Shown piece after piece: positions 45,310 through 54,740 of a stretch of DNA of 64,000 nt. A program made the translations under genes and the position numbers. This DNA comes from Streptomyces chartreusis NRRL 3882 (GTDB taxonomy: Bacteria; Actinomycetota; Actinomycetes; Streptomycetales; Streptomycetaceae): the NCBI RefSeq assembly GCF_900236475.1, contig NZ_LT963352.1, positions 2,728,001-2,792,000 on the forward strand. Direction: 5' to 3'. Below the pieces are notes generated by a model that worked only from the letters and a program-made list of their open reading frames with translations, was not told the DNA's origin and made no database searches. The first letter of the stretch is position 1. Each line of letters begins with the position of its first letter.

Positions 45310-47078
45310 GCCGCGGACACCTCCCCGTGGCCGAACGGGCCGACGTCCGACGGGCGTTGCTGGACCTCGTACGGGCCGACACCCTGGCCTTCGGCACCGT
45401 CCTCGGCCTCAACGCCCTCGCCGCCATGGCCGGTCTGGCAGGACCCTGGCTGCTGGGCCGGATGATCGACGACGTCCGCGCCGGACACGGCGTCGCAGCC
45501 GTGGACCGGCTGGCCCTCGTCCTTCTGCTCTGCGCCGTCGCCCAGTTGCTCCTCGCCCGCTGGGCCCGCTACGTGGGTCACCGCTTCGGCGAACGCACCC
45601 TCGCGCGCGTACGGGAGCGGTTCGTCGACCGCGCCCTCGCCCTGCCCGCCTCGGTGGTGGAACGCGCCGGCACCGGCGATCTGACGGCCCGGGGCACCTC
45701 GGACGTCACGACCGTGGGCAACACCCTGCGGGACGCCGGTCCGATCCTGCTCATCAACCTCGTGCAGTGCCTGTTCCTGATCGGCGCGGTGTTCCTGCTG
45801 GATCCGCTGCTCGGTGTCCTCGGCGTGCTCGGCCTGACGCCGATCTGGCTGGCGCTGCGCTGGTATCTGCGGCGGGCCCGGGACGGGTATCTCGCCGAGG
45901 GTGCGGCCACCTCGGACGTCGCGGAGATCCTCGCGGCGACCGCGGCCGGGGCGCGCACGGTGGAGGCGTTCCGGCTCCAGGAGCGGCGGACGGCCGCGAG
46001 CCGTGACGCCCTGGAGAAGTCCCGCCGCACGCGCTTCCACACCCTGTTCCTGCGGTCGGTGTTCTTTCCGGCCGTGGAAGTCTCGTACGTGCTCCCCGTG
46101 GCCGGGACGCTGGTGATCGGCGGGGCGCTGCACACCTCGGGCGCGATGAGTCTCGGGGCGGTCGTGGCGGCGGCCCTGTATCTGCACCAGTTGAGCAATC
46201 CGCTGGACGAGATCCTGGTGCGGGTCGAGCAACTGCAGAGCAGCGGGGCCTCGTTCGCCCGGGTGGAGGGACTGGCCCGGGCCCCGCGGGCCGCCGAGGA
46301 GGGCGACGGCCCCGATCCGGACGGCGACCGTATCGACGTCACCGGCGTGCGCTACGCCTACGACGGGGGCGTCGAGGTGCTGCGCGGCGTCGACCTGACG
46401 GTGACGCCCGGCGAGCGACTGGCCATGGTCGGGCCGTCCGGCGCCGGCAAGACCACGCTGAGCCGGCTGATGGCGGGCATCGACGCGCCGACCGCCGGCT
46501 CGGTGACGGTCGGCGGCGTGCCGGTCGTGGGGCTCGGGCCGGAGCGGCTGCGCCGCCAGGTCGTGCTGGTCACCCAGGAGCACCACGTGTTCCTCGGCAC
46601 GGTCCGCGACAACCTGCGGATCGCCGAACCGTCCGCCGGTGACGAGGAGTTGTGGAAGGCGCTTTCGGTGGTCGGCGCCGACGCGTGGGTGCGGGAGCTG
46701 CCGGACGGCCTGGACATGCTCCTGGGCCAGGGCGGTTGCCGCACCGACGGCTCGCAGGCCCAGCAACTCGCCCTGGCCCGCGTGGTGTTGGCGGACCCGC
46801 ACACGCTGATCCTCGACGAGGCGACCGCGCTGCTCGACCCGACGACCGCCCGGCACACCGAGCGCGCCCTGGCAGCCGTACTGGAAGGGCGCACCGTCAT
46901 CGCCGTCGCACACCGGCTGCACACCGCGCACGACGCCGACCGGGTGGCCGTGATGGAGGGCGGCCGGCTGACCGAACTCGGCACGCACGACGAGCTGGTG
47001 GCGGCGGGCGGGGCCTACGCGGCGCTGTGGCACTCCTGGCACGGGGACCTGCCCGACGCCCGGAAACCGTCCGTATAG
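45306..47078 (+). CDS. ABC exporter half-transporter B2 with degenerate signature
   Basis: A 590-residue partner of B1. Six helices (about 30-310) precede an NBD with intact Walker A GPSGAGKTT, Q-loop VTQEHHVFLG and Walker B LILDEATALLD with the catalytic Glu. The signature is replaced by RTDGSQAQQLALARVVL in place of LSGGQ. In head-to-tail NBD dimers its Walker A and B pair with the perfect LSGGQ of B1 to form one active site, while its weak signature faces B1's missing Walker A. The pair is thus a strongly asymmetric heterodimeric exporter. ATGA overlap with B1. No substrate can be assigned. Confidence 0.92.
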   Translation: MSRGHLPVAERADVRRALLDLVRADTLAFGTVLGLNALAAMAGLAGPWLLGRMIDDVRAGHGVAAVDRLALVLLLCAVAQLLLARWARYVGHRFGERTLARVRERFVDRALALPASVVERAGTGDLTARGTSDVTTVGNTLRDAGPILLINLVQCLFLIGAVFLLDPLLGVLGVLGLTPIWLALRWYLRRARDGYLAEGAATSDVAEILAATAAGARTVEAFRLQERRTAASRDALEKSRRTRFHTLFLRSVFFPAVEVSYVLPVAGTLVIGGALHTSGAMSLGAVVAAALYLHQLSNPLDEILVRVEQLQSSGASFARVEGLARAPRAAEEGDGPDPDGDRIDVTGVRYAYDGGVEVLRGVDLTVTPGERLAMVGPSGAGKTTLSRLMAGIDAPTAGSVTVGGVPVVGLGPERLRRQVVLVTQEHHVFLGTVRDNLRIAEPSAGDEELWKALSVVGADAWVRELPDGLDMLLGQGGCRTDGSQAQQLALARVVLADPHTLILDEATALLDPTTARHTERALAAVLEGRTVIAVAHRLHTAHDADRVAVMEGGRLTELGTHDELVAAGGAYAALWHSWHGDLPDARKPSV

Positions 47079-47087
47079 CGAACATGA

Positions 47088-47138
47088 ATTTCCGGTCAAC
47101 GAACGGTTTCCGGCCATACTGTTGACGCGCTCCTGACA
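47088..47138 (+). promoter_or_regulatory. Shared promoter blocks, M4 protease 1
   Basis: ATTTCCGGTCAAC (47088-47100) and GCTCCTGACA (47129-47138) recur upstream of the second M4 gene (49410-49422, ATTTCCGGCCAAC; 49432-49441). CGGTTTCCGGCCA between them is a third related copy. These are candidate common regulatory or promoter elements. Confidence 0.5.
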
Positions 47139-47245
47139 GAAAGCGCACTCGCCTGCCACGCTTCCCACGACTGCTCCACAGCAACCCCACAGCAACACCT
47201 CCACCTCCCCAGGCCGGGCGACCCCCGGTCCCGCAGAAGGAGCCA

Positions 47246-49309
47246 GTGTTGAGAAGCAGTTCCTCGCGAAGAAGCAGCTCCCACAGACGCACGTCCCACA
47301 CCCCCCGCCGTACCGCGGCCGTGGCCCTCGCCGGCGTCGCCGCGCTGATCGCCGCCGCCGTGCAGAGCGGCACCGCCCTCGCAGCCCCGGAGAAGGCACC
47401 GTCGGCCGCGAGCAAGGCGACCCCCGGCTCGGAGTCGGTCAAGCTCACCCCCGCCCAGCGCGCCGCGCTGATCCGCGAGGCCGACGCCGCCAAGGCCGGG
47501 ACGGCGAAGGAGCTGGGCCTCGGCGCCAAGGAGAAGCTGGTCGTCCGCGACGTCCTCAAGGACCGTGACGGCACCGTGCACACGCGTTACGAGCGCACCT
47601 ACGACGGCCTGCCGGTCCTCGGCGGCGACCTCGTCGTCCAGAGTACGAAGGCGGACGCCACCGCGTCCGTCGTCAAGGCCGCCCGCGCCGCGATCAAGCC
47701 GGCCACGACGAAGGCCGCGGTGCCCGCCGCGAAGGCCCGGCAGCAGGCCCTGGCCGCGGGCAGGGCCGAGAAGGCCAAGAGCCCCGCCGTCAACCGCGAG
47801 CCCCGCAAGGTGATCTGGGCGGCCGACGGCAAGCCGGTCGTGGCCTACGAGACGGTCGTCGGCGGTTTCCAGCACGACGGCACCCCGCAGGAACTGCACG
47901 TCGTCACCGACGCCACCACCGGCGAGAAGCTGTACGCGTGGGAGGCGATCGAGACCGGCACCGGCAACACGGTGTACTCCGGCACGGTCGACCTCACCAC
48001 CACGCAGTCCGGGTCGACGTACAACCTCACCGACGGCGCCCGCGGCAACCACAAGACGTACAACCTCAATCGCGGCACCTCCGGCACCGGCACGCTCTTC
48101 TCCGGCTCCGACGACGTCTGGGGCAACGGCAGCCCCTCCAACCTGGAGTCGGCCGCCGCCGACGCGCACTACGGGGCCGCGCTGACGTGGGACTACTACA
48201 AGAACGTGCACGGCCGCAGCGGCATCCGCGGTGACGGCACGGGCGCGTACTCGCGGGTCCACTACGGCAACAACTACGTCAACGCGTTCTGGTCGGACAG
48301 CTGCTTCTGCATGACCTACGGCGACGGCTCGGGCAACGCGAACCCGCTGACGTCGATCGACGTGGCCGCGCACGAGATGACCCACGGGCTCACCTCCAAC
48401 ACGGCGGGCCTCAACTACAGCGGCGAGTCCGGCGGCCTGAACGAGGCGACCAGCGACATCTTCGGCTCGACCGTCGAGTTCTACGCGAAGAACTCCTCCG
48501 ACGTCGGTGACTACCTCATCGGCGAGGAGATCGACATCAACGGCGACGGCACGCCGTTGCGCTACATGGACAAGCCCAGCAGGGACGGCTCGTCCAAGGA
48601 CGCCTGGTACTCGGGCATCGGCTCGATCGACGTGCACTACTCCTCGGGCCCCGCGAACCACTTCTTCTACCTGCTGAGCGAGGGCAGCGGCACCAAGACC
48701 ATCAACGGTGTCACCTACGACTCGCCCACCTCGGACGGCCTTCCGGTCACCGGCATCGGCCGGGACAAGGCGGAGAAGATCTGGTTCCGCGCGCTGACCA
48801 CCAAGTTCACCTCGACCACCAACTACGCGGGCGCCCGTACCGGCACCCTCGCGGCGGCCGGTGAGCTGTACGGCACCGACAGCGCCGAGTACAAGGGGGT
48901 CCAGGACGCGTGGGCGGGCGTGAACGTCGGCACGCGCTCCGGCGGCGGAGGCGGCGGCGGTACGTCCTTCGAGAACACCGCCGACGTGGCGATCCCGGAC
49001 CGGGGCGCGGCGGTCACGTCGTCGATCACCGTCTCCGGGCGGACGGGCAACGCGCCGTCGAACCTCCAGGTCGCCGTGGACATCGTCCACACCTACATCG
49101 GCGACCTCCAGGTGCAGCTGGTCGCCCCCGACGGCACGGCGTACACGCTGAAGGGCTACGGCACCGGCGGCAGCGCGGACAACCTGAACACGACGTACAC
49201 GGTGAACGCTTCGTCCGAGGCCGCCAACGGCGTCTGGCAGCTGCGGGTCCAGGACAACGCGGCCCGCGACACCGGCTACATCAACAGCTGGAAGCTCACC
49301 TTCCCGTAG
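47246..49309 (+). CDS. Secreted M4 (thermolysin-like) metalloprotease with P-domain
   Basis: A 687-residue preproenzyme. An unusually Ser/Arg-rich n-region (LRSSSSRRSSSHRRTSH) precedes a signal peptide ending near ALA, then FTP and PepSY propeptide parts (about 55-215) and the M4 catalytic domain. Zinc ligands are in VAAHEMTHGLT and the third, a Glu, in GGLNEATSDIFG. The Asp/His region DVHYSSGPANHFFYLLSEG is present. After a Gly-rich linker the last ~120 residues form a proprotein-convertase P-domain (ADVAIPDRGAAVTSSITVSG ... GYINSWKLTF). Such enzymes digest extracellular protein. A paralogue follows in tandem. The GTG start has AAGGAG upstream. Confidence 0.94.
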   Translation: MLRSSSSRRSSSHRRTSHTPRRTAAVALAGVAALIAAAVQSGTALAAPEKAPSAASKATPGSESVKLTPAQRAALIREADAAKAGTAKELGLGAKEKLVVRDVLKDRDGTVHTRYERTYDGLPVLGGDLVVQSTKADATASVVKAARAAIKPATTKAAVPAAKARQQALAAGRAEKAKSPAVNREPRKVIWAADGKPVVAYETVVGGFQHDGTPQELHVVTDATTGEKLYAWEAIETGTGNTVYSGTVDLTTTQSGSTYNLTDGARGNHKTYNLNRGTSGTGTLFSGSDDVWGNGSPSNLESAAADAHYGAALTWDYYKNVHGRSGIRGDGTGAYSRVHYGNNYVNAFWSDSCFCMTYGDGSGNANPLTSIDVAAHEMTHGLTSNTAGLNYSGESGGLNEATSDIFGSTVEFYAKNSSDVGDYLIGEEIDINGDGTPLRYMDKPSRDGSSKDAWYSGIGSIDVHYSSGPANHFFYLLSEGSGTKTINGVTYDSPTSDGLPVTGIGRDKAEKIWFRALTTKFTSTTNYAGARTGTLAAAGELYGTDSAEYKGVQDAWAGVNVGTRSGGGGGGGTSFENTADVAIPDRGAAVTSSITVSGRTGNAPSNLQVAVDIVHTYIGDLQVQLVAPDGTAYTLKGYGTGGSADNLNTTYTVNASSEAANGVWQLRVQDNAARDTGYINSWKLTFP

Positions 49310-49334
49310 GCCCGTTCGCGGTCTGCCCAGGGCA

Positions 49335-49376
49335 GGGCGCCGCCCCGGTGGGTTCGACTCCCCCGGGACGGCGCCC
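49335..49376 (+). terminator. Terminator after M4 protease 1
   Basis: GGGCGCCGCCCCGG pairs with CCGGGACGGCGCCC (14 bp, one mismatch) around a 14-nt loop, 25 bp after the stop codon. Confidence 0.75.
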
Positions 49377-49409
49377 GCTTCACGTGCCCGGGCGTACACC
49401 TCGTCGTCG

Positions 49410-49441
49410 ATTTCCGGCCAACATCACGCGGGCTCCTGACA
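49410..49441 (+). promoter_or_regulatory. Shared promoter blocks, M4 protease 2
   Basis: ATTTCCGGCCAAC and GCTCCTGACA repeat the elements upstream of the first M4 gene with a shorter spacer (9 instead of 28 bp). They lie about 80-110 bp before the GTG start. Confidence 0.5.
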
Positions 49442-49518
49442 TGTACGCGTCTCAAGTGCCACTCTTCCCCCACCCGCCGCACAGCACCACAGCGCTTCCC
49501 CCACACCTAGGAGCTTGT

Positions 49519-51171
49519 GTGTCCACCTCTCTCTACGCGCGTCACAAGCGCACCACGCTCGCCATCGCCACCGCCGTCGCGGCCGGCGCCCTGCTCACCA
49601 CCGGCCTGGCCTCCGGCAGCAGCGTCGCCGCCGACTCCTCCGCCGCCGGCAAGCCGGCCCTCGCCGCCGCACCCGTCCTGCTGACCGCGCCCGCCCGCGC
49701 CGCCCTCATCAAGGAGCAGCAGGCGGAGGCCACCGGGACCGCCGGCGAGATAGGCCTCGGCGCACAGGAGAAGCTGGTCGTCAAGGACGTCGTGAAGGAC
49801 GCCGACGGCACGGTCCACACCCGCTACGAGCGCACCTACGCGGGCCTGCCGGTCCTCGGCGGCGACCTCGTGGTGCACGAGTCGAAGTCCGGCGCGACCA
49901 AGGGCGTCACCAGAGCGACGAAGGCCAAGCTCGAGGTCGACTCGCTCAAGCCCGCCGTCACCGCCGCCAAGGCGGAGAAGCAGGCCGTGACGCTCGCCAA
50001 GGTCGCCGGCTCGGAGAAGACCGAGGCGAACTCCACGCCCCGCAAGGTGATCTGGGCGGCCGACGGCAAGCCCACCCTCGCCTACGAGACGGTCGTCGGC
50101 GGCCTCCAGGAGGACGGCACCCCGAACGAGCTGCACGTCGTCACCGACGCCGCCACCGGCAAGAAGCTCTACGAGTACCAGGGCATCGAGACCGGCACGG
50201 GCAACACCACGTACAGCGGCACGGTCACCCTCAGCACCACCAAGTCCGGGTCGACGTACAACCTCACGGACGGCACGCGCGGCGGCCACAAGACGTACAA
50301 CCTGAACCGCGGCACCTCCGGCACCGGCACCCTCTTCTCCGGCTCCGACGACGTCTGGGGCAACGGCAACCCGTCCAACCTGGAGACCGCCGCCGCCGAC
50401 GCGCACTACGGCGCCCAGGTGACCTGGGACTTCTACAAGAGCACCTTCGGCCGCAGCGGCATCCGCAACGACGGCAAGGCGGCGTACTCACGCGTCCACT
50501 ACGGCAACAACTACGTCAACGCGTTCTGGTCGGACAGCTGCTTCTGCATGACCTACGGCGACGGCTCGGGCAACACCCACCCGCTGACCTCGCTCGACGT
50601 GGCCGCGCACGAGATGAGCCACGGTCTGACCTCGGCCACGGCCGGCCTCAACTACAGCGGCGAGTCCGGCGGCCTGAACGAGGCGACCAGCGACATCTTC
50701 GGCGCGGGCGCGGAGTTCTTCGCGAACAACTCCTCCGACGTCGGTGACTACCTCATCGGCGAGGAGATCGACATCAACGGCGACGGCTCCCCGCTGCGCT
50801 ACATGGACAAGCCCAGCAAGGACGGCTCGTCCAAGGACGCCTGGTCCGCCGGCCTCGGCGGCCTGGACGTGCACTACTCCTCGGGCCCCGCCAACCACTT
50901 CTTCTACCTGCTCTCCGAGGGCAGCGGCTCGAAGACCATCAACGGCGTGACCTACAACTCGCCGACGTCCAACGGCTCCACGGTCACCGGCATCGGCCGC
51001 ACCAAGGCGCTCCAGATCTGGTACAAGGCGCTGACGACGTACATGACGTCGACGACCAAGTACGCGGGCGCCCGCACGGCGACCCTGAACGCGGCCTCGG
51101 CGCTGTACGGCGCGTCCAGCGCCGAGTACAAGGCGGTCGCGGCCGCCTGGTCCGCCGTCAACGTCGGCTGA
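49519..51171 (+). CDS. Secreted M4 (thermolysin-like) metalloprotease without P-domain
   Basis: A 550-residue paralogue of the preceding protease: signal peptide (TLAIATAVAAGALLTTGLASG), FTP/PepSY propeptide, then the catalytic domain with VAAHEMSHGLT and GGLNEATSDIFG. Long blocks, including the segment around GTSGTGTLFSGSDDVWGNG and the Cys pair in DSCFCMTYGDGSG, are near-identical in both proteins, so the duplication is fairly recent or under conversion. The P-domain is absent; the protein ends right after the catalytic domain. The GTG start has AGGAG five bases upstream. It has its own promoter and terminator. Confidence 0.94.
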   Translation: MSTSLYARHKRTTLAIATAVAAGALLTTGLASGSSVAADSSAAGKPALAAAPVLLTAPARAALIKEQQAEATGTAGEIGLGAQEKLVVKDVVKDADGTVHTRYERTYAGLPVLGGDLVVHESKSGATKGVTRATKAKLEVDSLKPAVTAAKAEKQAVTLAKVAGSEKTEANSTPRKVIWAADGKPTLAYETVVGGLQEDGTPNELHVVTDAATGKKLYEYQGIETGTGNTTYSGTVTLSTTKSGSTYNLTDGTRGGHKTYNLNRGTSGTGTLFSGSDDVWGNGNPSNLETAAADAHYGAQVTWDFYKSTFGRSGIRNDGKAAYSRVHYGNNYVNAFWSDSCFCMTYGDGSGNTHPLTSLDVAAHEMSHGLTSATAGLNYSGESGGLNEATSDIFGAGAEFFANNSSDVGDYLIGEEIDINGDGSPLRYMDKPSKDGSSKDAWSAGLGGLDVHYSSGPANHFFYLLSEGSGSKTINGVTYNSPTSNGSTVTGIGRTKALQIWYKALTTYMTSTTKYAGARTATLNAASALYGASSAEYKAVAAAWSAVNVG

Positions 51172-51198
51172 CCGAAGCACGGCCAGGACACCCCCTGG

Positions 51199-51235
51199 GG
51201 CGGTACCCGGACCGAAGGCAGACCCGGGTGCCGCC
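51199..51235 (+). terminator. Terminator after M4 protease 2
   Basis: GGCGGTACCCGG and CCGGGTGCCGCC form a 12-bp stem (one G-U) with a 13-nt loop, 27 bp after the stop codon. CTACTC follows directly, so it also lies immediately before the next gene. Confidence 0.75.
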
Positions 51236-51241
51236 CTACTC

Positions 51242-51781
51242 TTGGTGACCGTGTCTTATCCGGATCCGAAGGACTTCACCTACGCCGATGTCGGCGCCAC
51301 CCGCGACGAGGGCTTCTGCCCGCCGGGCTTCCATCCCATGAACGTGCGCACCCGTCTCGGCGAGGGCGAGGAGGTCTTCCGCCGGGCCTCGGAGGCGGTG
51401 CTCACCTGGGAGATGCACCGGGCCCTGGGCGTCGGCATCGACGCCGGCGCGGACCGGGCCGCCCCCGGCGTCGACGTCACCGTCACCCTGGCCGGCATGA
51501 TCAAGGCCCCCTGCCGCGTGGTGTGGACGGTCGAGGAACCCCGCCGCGCGGGCTGGGCGTACGGCACGTTGCCCGGCCACCCGGAAACCGGCGAGGAGTC
51601 CTTCGTGGTGGACCGCACGGGCGACGGCACGGTCTGGCTGACGGTGAACGCCTTCAGCCGCGGCGCCAAGTGGTACGCGAAGGCGGGCGGCCCGGCGACC
51701 AGAGGCTTCCAGCACGCTTACGCACGCAGGTGCGGCACCGTCCTACGGAACCTGGCGACGCCGGGTGGCGAGTTGCCCTGA
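51242..51781 (+). CDS. DUF1990-family protein
   Basis: A ~179-residue protein: VSYPDPKDFTYADVGATRDEG, then HRALGVGIDAGADRAAPGVDVTV, RAGWAYGTLPGHPETGEESFVVDR and a C-terminal FQHAYARRCGTVLRNLA. These features match the actinobacterial DUF1990 proteins, whose function is unknown. There is no Shine-Dalgarno and the terminator of the upstream gene ends 6 bp before, so the message may be leaderless with GTG 51251 or 51245 as the true start. Codons and G/C bias are native. Confidence 0.75.
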   Translation: MVTVSYPDPKDFTYADVGATRDEGFCPPGFHPMNVRTRLGEGEEVFRRASEAVLTWEMHRALGVGIDAGADRAAPGVDVTVTLAGMIKAPCRVVWTVEEPRRAGWAYGTLPGHPETGEESFVVDRTGDGTVWLTVNAFSRGAKWYAKAGGPATRGFQHAYARRCGTVLRNLATPGGELP

Positions 51782-51825
51782 GGGGCGCGGGGAACTGCGC
51801 GCTCACCCCCCACGCACCCGCAGAC
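51780..51825 (+). repeat. Streptomyces intergenic repeat copy
   Basis: AGGGGCGCGGGGAACTGCGC followed by ACCCGCAGACGAGAC matches the same dispersed repeat family seen inside the ABC gene at 44808. Here it lies in the usual position, between converging genes right at a stop codon. Confidence 0.7.
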
Positions 51826-51830
51826 GAGAC

Positions 51831-54452
51831 TCAACGCATCAACAGCCCCGCCGCCTCCACCAACTCCTCGGACGGTCCGGCCACAAGCCCCAACTCCGCG
51901 CTGGACGCCAACAGCCGATGCGCAGGCAGGATCCGCACCGTATACCCGAAAGGCCCGGTGCGATCCAGCGACAAGGGCCCCTCATAAACCCACCGCCCGT
52001 CCTGCTCGGCGGAGCCCACCGGCTTCAACGGAACGACCGCCGCGTCGGCGATGTGGTCCTCCTCGTCCACCCGCCCCGAAACGGCCTGCACCTCCACGTC
52101 GTCCGGTCCGAGCTCACCGAGACCGACCCGCACGCGAAGCCCCAGCGTCGTACCCAGCTCCGCCAGCGCCGCCGACGCCGACGTCTCCACATGGTCGACG
52201 GTGACCCCCGGCCACGCCGCCCGCACCCTGGTCTTCCACTCGGCGAGATCGCGCGCCGCGTCCGGGCCCATGGACCGGTGGGAGAGCGCAGCGGGCGCGT
52301 AGAGCCGCTCGACGTACTCGCGGACCATCCGCCCGGCCAGCACCTTCGGCCCGAGCAGGCTCAGGGTCTGGCGGACCATCTCGATCCAGCGGTCCGGCAG
52401 CCCGCTCTGGCCACCACGCTCGTAGAAGCGCGGCGTCACCCGCTGTTCCAGCAGGTCGTACAGCGCCGCGGCCTCTATGTCGTCGCGGTGGTCCGGGTCG
52501 GTCCCCACCCCGTCGGCCGTGGGGATGGCCCAGCCGAAGTCCGGCTGGAACCACTCGTCCCACCAGCCGTCCAGGACGGACAGGTTGAGACAACCGTTGA
52601 GCGCCGCCTTCATCCCGGAGGTGCCGCAGGCCTCCAGTGGCCTGAGCGGGTTGTTCAGCCAGATGTCGCAGCCGGGGTAGAGCTTCTGCGCCATCCCCAT
52701 GCCGTAGTCCGGCAGGAACACGATCCGGTGCCGTACCCGCGGATCGTCCGCGAACCGCACCAGCTCCTGCACCAGCCGCTTCCCGCCGTCGTCCGCGGGG
52801 TGTGCCTTGCCCGCCACGACGATCTGGACCGGCCGCTCGGGATGCAGCAGCAGGCCCATCAGCCGGTCCCGGTCGCGCAGCATCAGCGTCAGGCGCTTGT
52901 ACGACGGGACCCGCCGCGCGAAACCGATGGTGAGGACGTCCGGGTCGAGCACGCCGTCGATCCAGCCCAGCTCGGCCGTGCCGGCGCCGCGCTGCCGCCA
53001 GGAGGCCCGCAGCCGCTCCCGCACCTCCGTCACCAGTTGCTCGCGCAAGCCCCGCCGCAGCTCCCAGATCTCCTGGTCGGGGATGTCCGCCACCGCGTCC
53101 CAGCGGTCCGAGCCGCCGACGGTCAGGGCGTCCTCGGCGCGCTGGACGCCGATCTGCCGGGCGCCGAGCCGGAACACCTCGGGCGCGACCCAGGTCGGCG
53201 CGTGCACCCCGTTGGTCACCGAGGTGATCGGCACCTCGTCGGCGTCGAATCCGGGCCACAGTCCCGAGAACATCTCGCGGCTGACGTTGCCGTGCAGCAG
53301 GGACACGCCGTTGGCGCGCTGGGCGAGGCGCAGGCCCATCACGGCCATGTTGAACAGGTTGGGCTCGCCGCCGGGGTAGGTCTCCATGCCGAGCCCGAGG
53401 ACGCGCTGGACGTCGATGCGGGGCAGCTCGGCGTCGGGGCCGAAGTGGCGGGCGACCAGCTCGCGGTCGAAGCGGTCGATGCCGGCCGGGACGGGGGTGT
53501 GGGTGGTGAAGACGGTCCCGGCGCGGACCGCCTCCAGCGCCGAGTCGAAGTCGAGGCCCCCGGCGCAGAGCTCGGCGATCCGCTCCAGGCCGAGGAACCC
53601 GGCGTGTCCCTCGTTGGTGTGGAACACCTCCGGCTCGGGGTGCCCGGTCAGCCGGCAGTACGTGCGCACCGCCCGGACCCCTCCTATGCCGAGCAGCATC
53701 TCCTGGAGCAGCCGGTGCTCGCTGCCGCCGCCGTAGAGCCGGTCGGTCACGCCGCGCTCGCCGAGGTCGTTCTCCTCGACGTCCGAGTCCAGCATCAGCA
53801 GCGGGACCCGGCCGACCTGCGCCAGCCAGATCCGGGCGTGCAGTCGCCTGCCGCCGGGCAGGGCGAGGGCGACCTGGGCGGGGCTGCCGTCCGGCTCCTC
53901 CAGGAGGACCACGGGCAGCTCGTGGGGGTCGAGGACGGGGTAGTGCTCCTGCTGCCAGCCGTCCCGGGACAGGGTCTGGCGGAAGTAGCCGTGCCGGTAG
54001 AGCAGGCCGACTCCGATCAGCGGGACACCGAGGTCGCTGGCGGCCTTCAGGTGGTCGCCGGCCAGGATGCCGAGGCCGCCGGAGTACTGGGGCAGGGCGG
54101 CCGTGATGCCGAACTCGGGTGAGAAGTAGGCGATCGCGGCGGGGAGTTCGTCGGGCTGGGCCTGGTACCAGCGGTCGCCGGTCATGTAGTCGTTCAGATC
54201 GCCCGTGGCCGTGGCGAGGCGGCGCAGGAAGCGGCGGTCCGAGGCCAGGTCCGCGAGCCGCGCGGGCGGCACGCTGCCCAGCAGCCGGACCGGGTCGCCG
54301 CCCGAGGCGGCCCAGCGCTCGGGATCGACGGACTGGAACAGGTCACGGGTCTCCGCATGCCACGACCAGCGCAGATTGCGGGCCAGATCACTGAGCGGCC
54401 GGAGGGGTTCGGGGAGAACGGGTCGGACGGTGAATCGACGGATCGCCTTCAC
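51831..54452 (-). CDS. glgP: Alpha-glucan (glycogen/maltodextrin) phosphorylase
   Basis: A ~873-residue PLP enzyme that phosphorolyses alpha-1,4-glucan ends to glucose-1-phosphate. It begins KAIRRFTVRPVLPEPLRPL, the actinobacterial/Thermus-type GT35 N-terminus (DUF3417). Active-site parts include YFSPEFGITAALPQYSGGLGILAGDHLKAASDLG, HTNEGHAGF, HTPVPAG and the PLP segment EACGTSGMKAALNGCLNLSVLDGWWDE, in which Lys binds PLP. GTG 54452 is chosen because GAGGTGG lies five to six bases upstream. The frame continues 1.4 kb further upstream but that part overlaps the divergent protease and is not coding here. It is the degradative partner of the adjacent GlgE pathway. Confidence 0.95.
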   Translation of the reverse strand: MKAIRRFTVRPVLPEPLRPLSDLARNLRWSWHAETRDLFQSVDPERWAASGGDPVRLLGSVPPARLADLASDRRFLRRLATATGDLNDYMTGDRWYQAQPDELPAAIAYFSPEFGITAALPQYSGGLGILAGDHLKAASDLGVPLIGVGLLYRHGYFRQTLSRDGWQQEHYPVLDPHELPVVLLEEPDGSPAQVALALPGGRRLHARIWLAQVGRVPLLMLDSDVEENDLGERGVTDRLYGGGSEHRLLQEMLLGIGGVRAVRTYCRLTGHPEPEVFHTNEGHAGFLGLERIAELCAGGLDFDSALEAVRAGTVFTTHTPVPAGIDRFDRELVARHFGPDAELPRIDVQRVLGLGMETYPGGEPNLFNMAVMGLRLAQRANGVSLLHGNVSREMFSGLWPGFDADEVPITSVTNGVHAPTWVAPEVFRLGARQIGVQRAEDALTVGGSDRWDAVADIPDQEIWELRRGLREQLVTEVRERLRASWRQRGAGTAELGWIDGVLDPDVLTIGFARRVPSYKRLTLMLRDRDRLMGLLLHPERPVQIVVAGKAHPADDGGKRLVQELVRFADDPRVRHRIVFLPDYGMGMAQKLYPGCDIWLNNPLRPLEACGTSGMKAALNGCLNLSVLDGWWDEWFQPDFGWAIPTADGVGTDPDHRDDIEAAALYDLLEQRVTPRFYERGGQSGLPDRWIEMVRQTLSLLGPKVLAGRMVREYVERLYAPAALSHRSMGPDAARDLAEWKTRVRAAWPGVTVDHVETSASAALAELGTTLGLRVRVGLGELGPDDVEVQAVSGRVDEEDHIADAAVVPLKPVGSAEQDGRWVYEGPLSLDRTGPFGYTVRILPAHRLLASSAELGLVAGPSEELVEAAGLLMR

Positions 54453-54740
54453 GGGTTCCACCTCGGCGCGTTCGCAGGATGACGCAGGGTTCTGACACAG
54501 GGCTTCATCGACGTCACCTACGACAGTACCGGCGTCGGCGCCGCCGCCGCTGAAGCTCCGCCTCCCGACCCCCGATCGGCCGGAACCGGACCATCCACGG
54601 ATATGGCCGATTCCGTCCCACAGGCGTCCTTGTGGCGCTTCACCTGCCACGAGAGGCTGCCCCTGGCGTACCGGCCCGCGCCTGCCGTACGCGGTGCCGC
54701 GCGGCAGCCGTACGCCGAGTCGAGGAGGGGAACTCGGACC
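54453..54740. other. Divergent promoter region glgP/subtilisin
   Basis: 288 bp without a gene. I saw no clear dyad or repeat apart from GAGGAGG near 54722, which is 11-12 bases before the subtilisin ATG and is probably its ribosome binding site. Confidence 0.4.
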
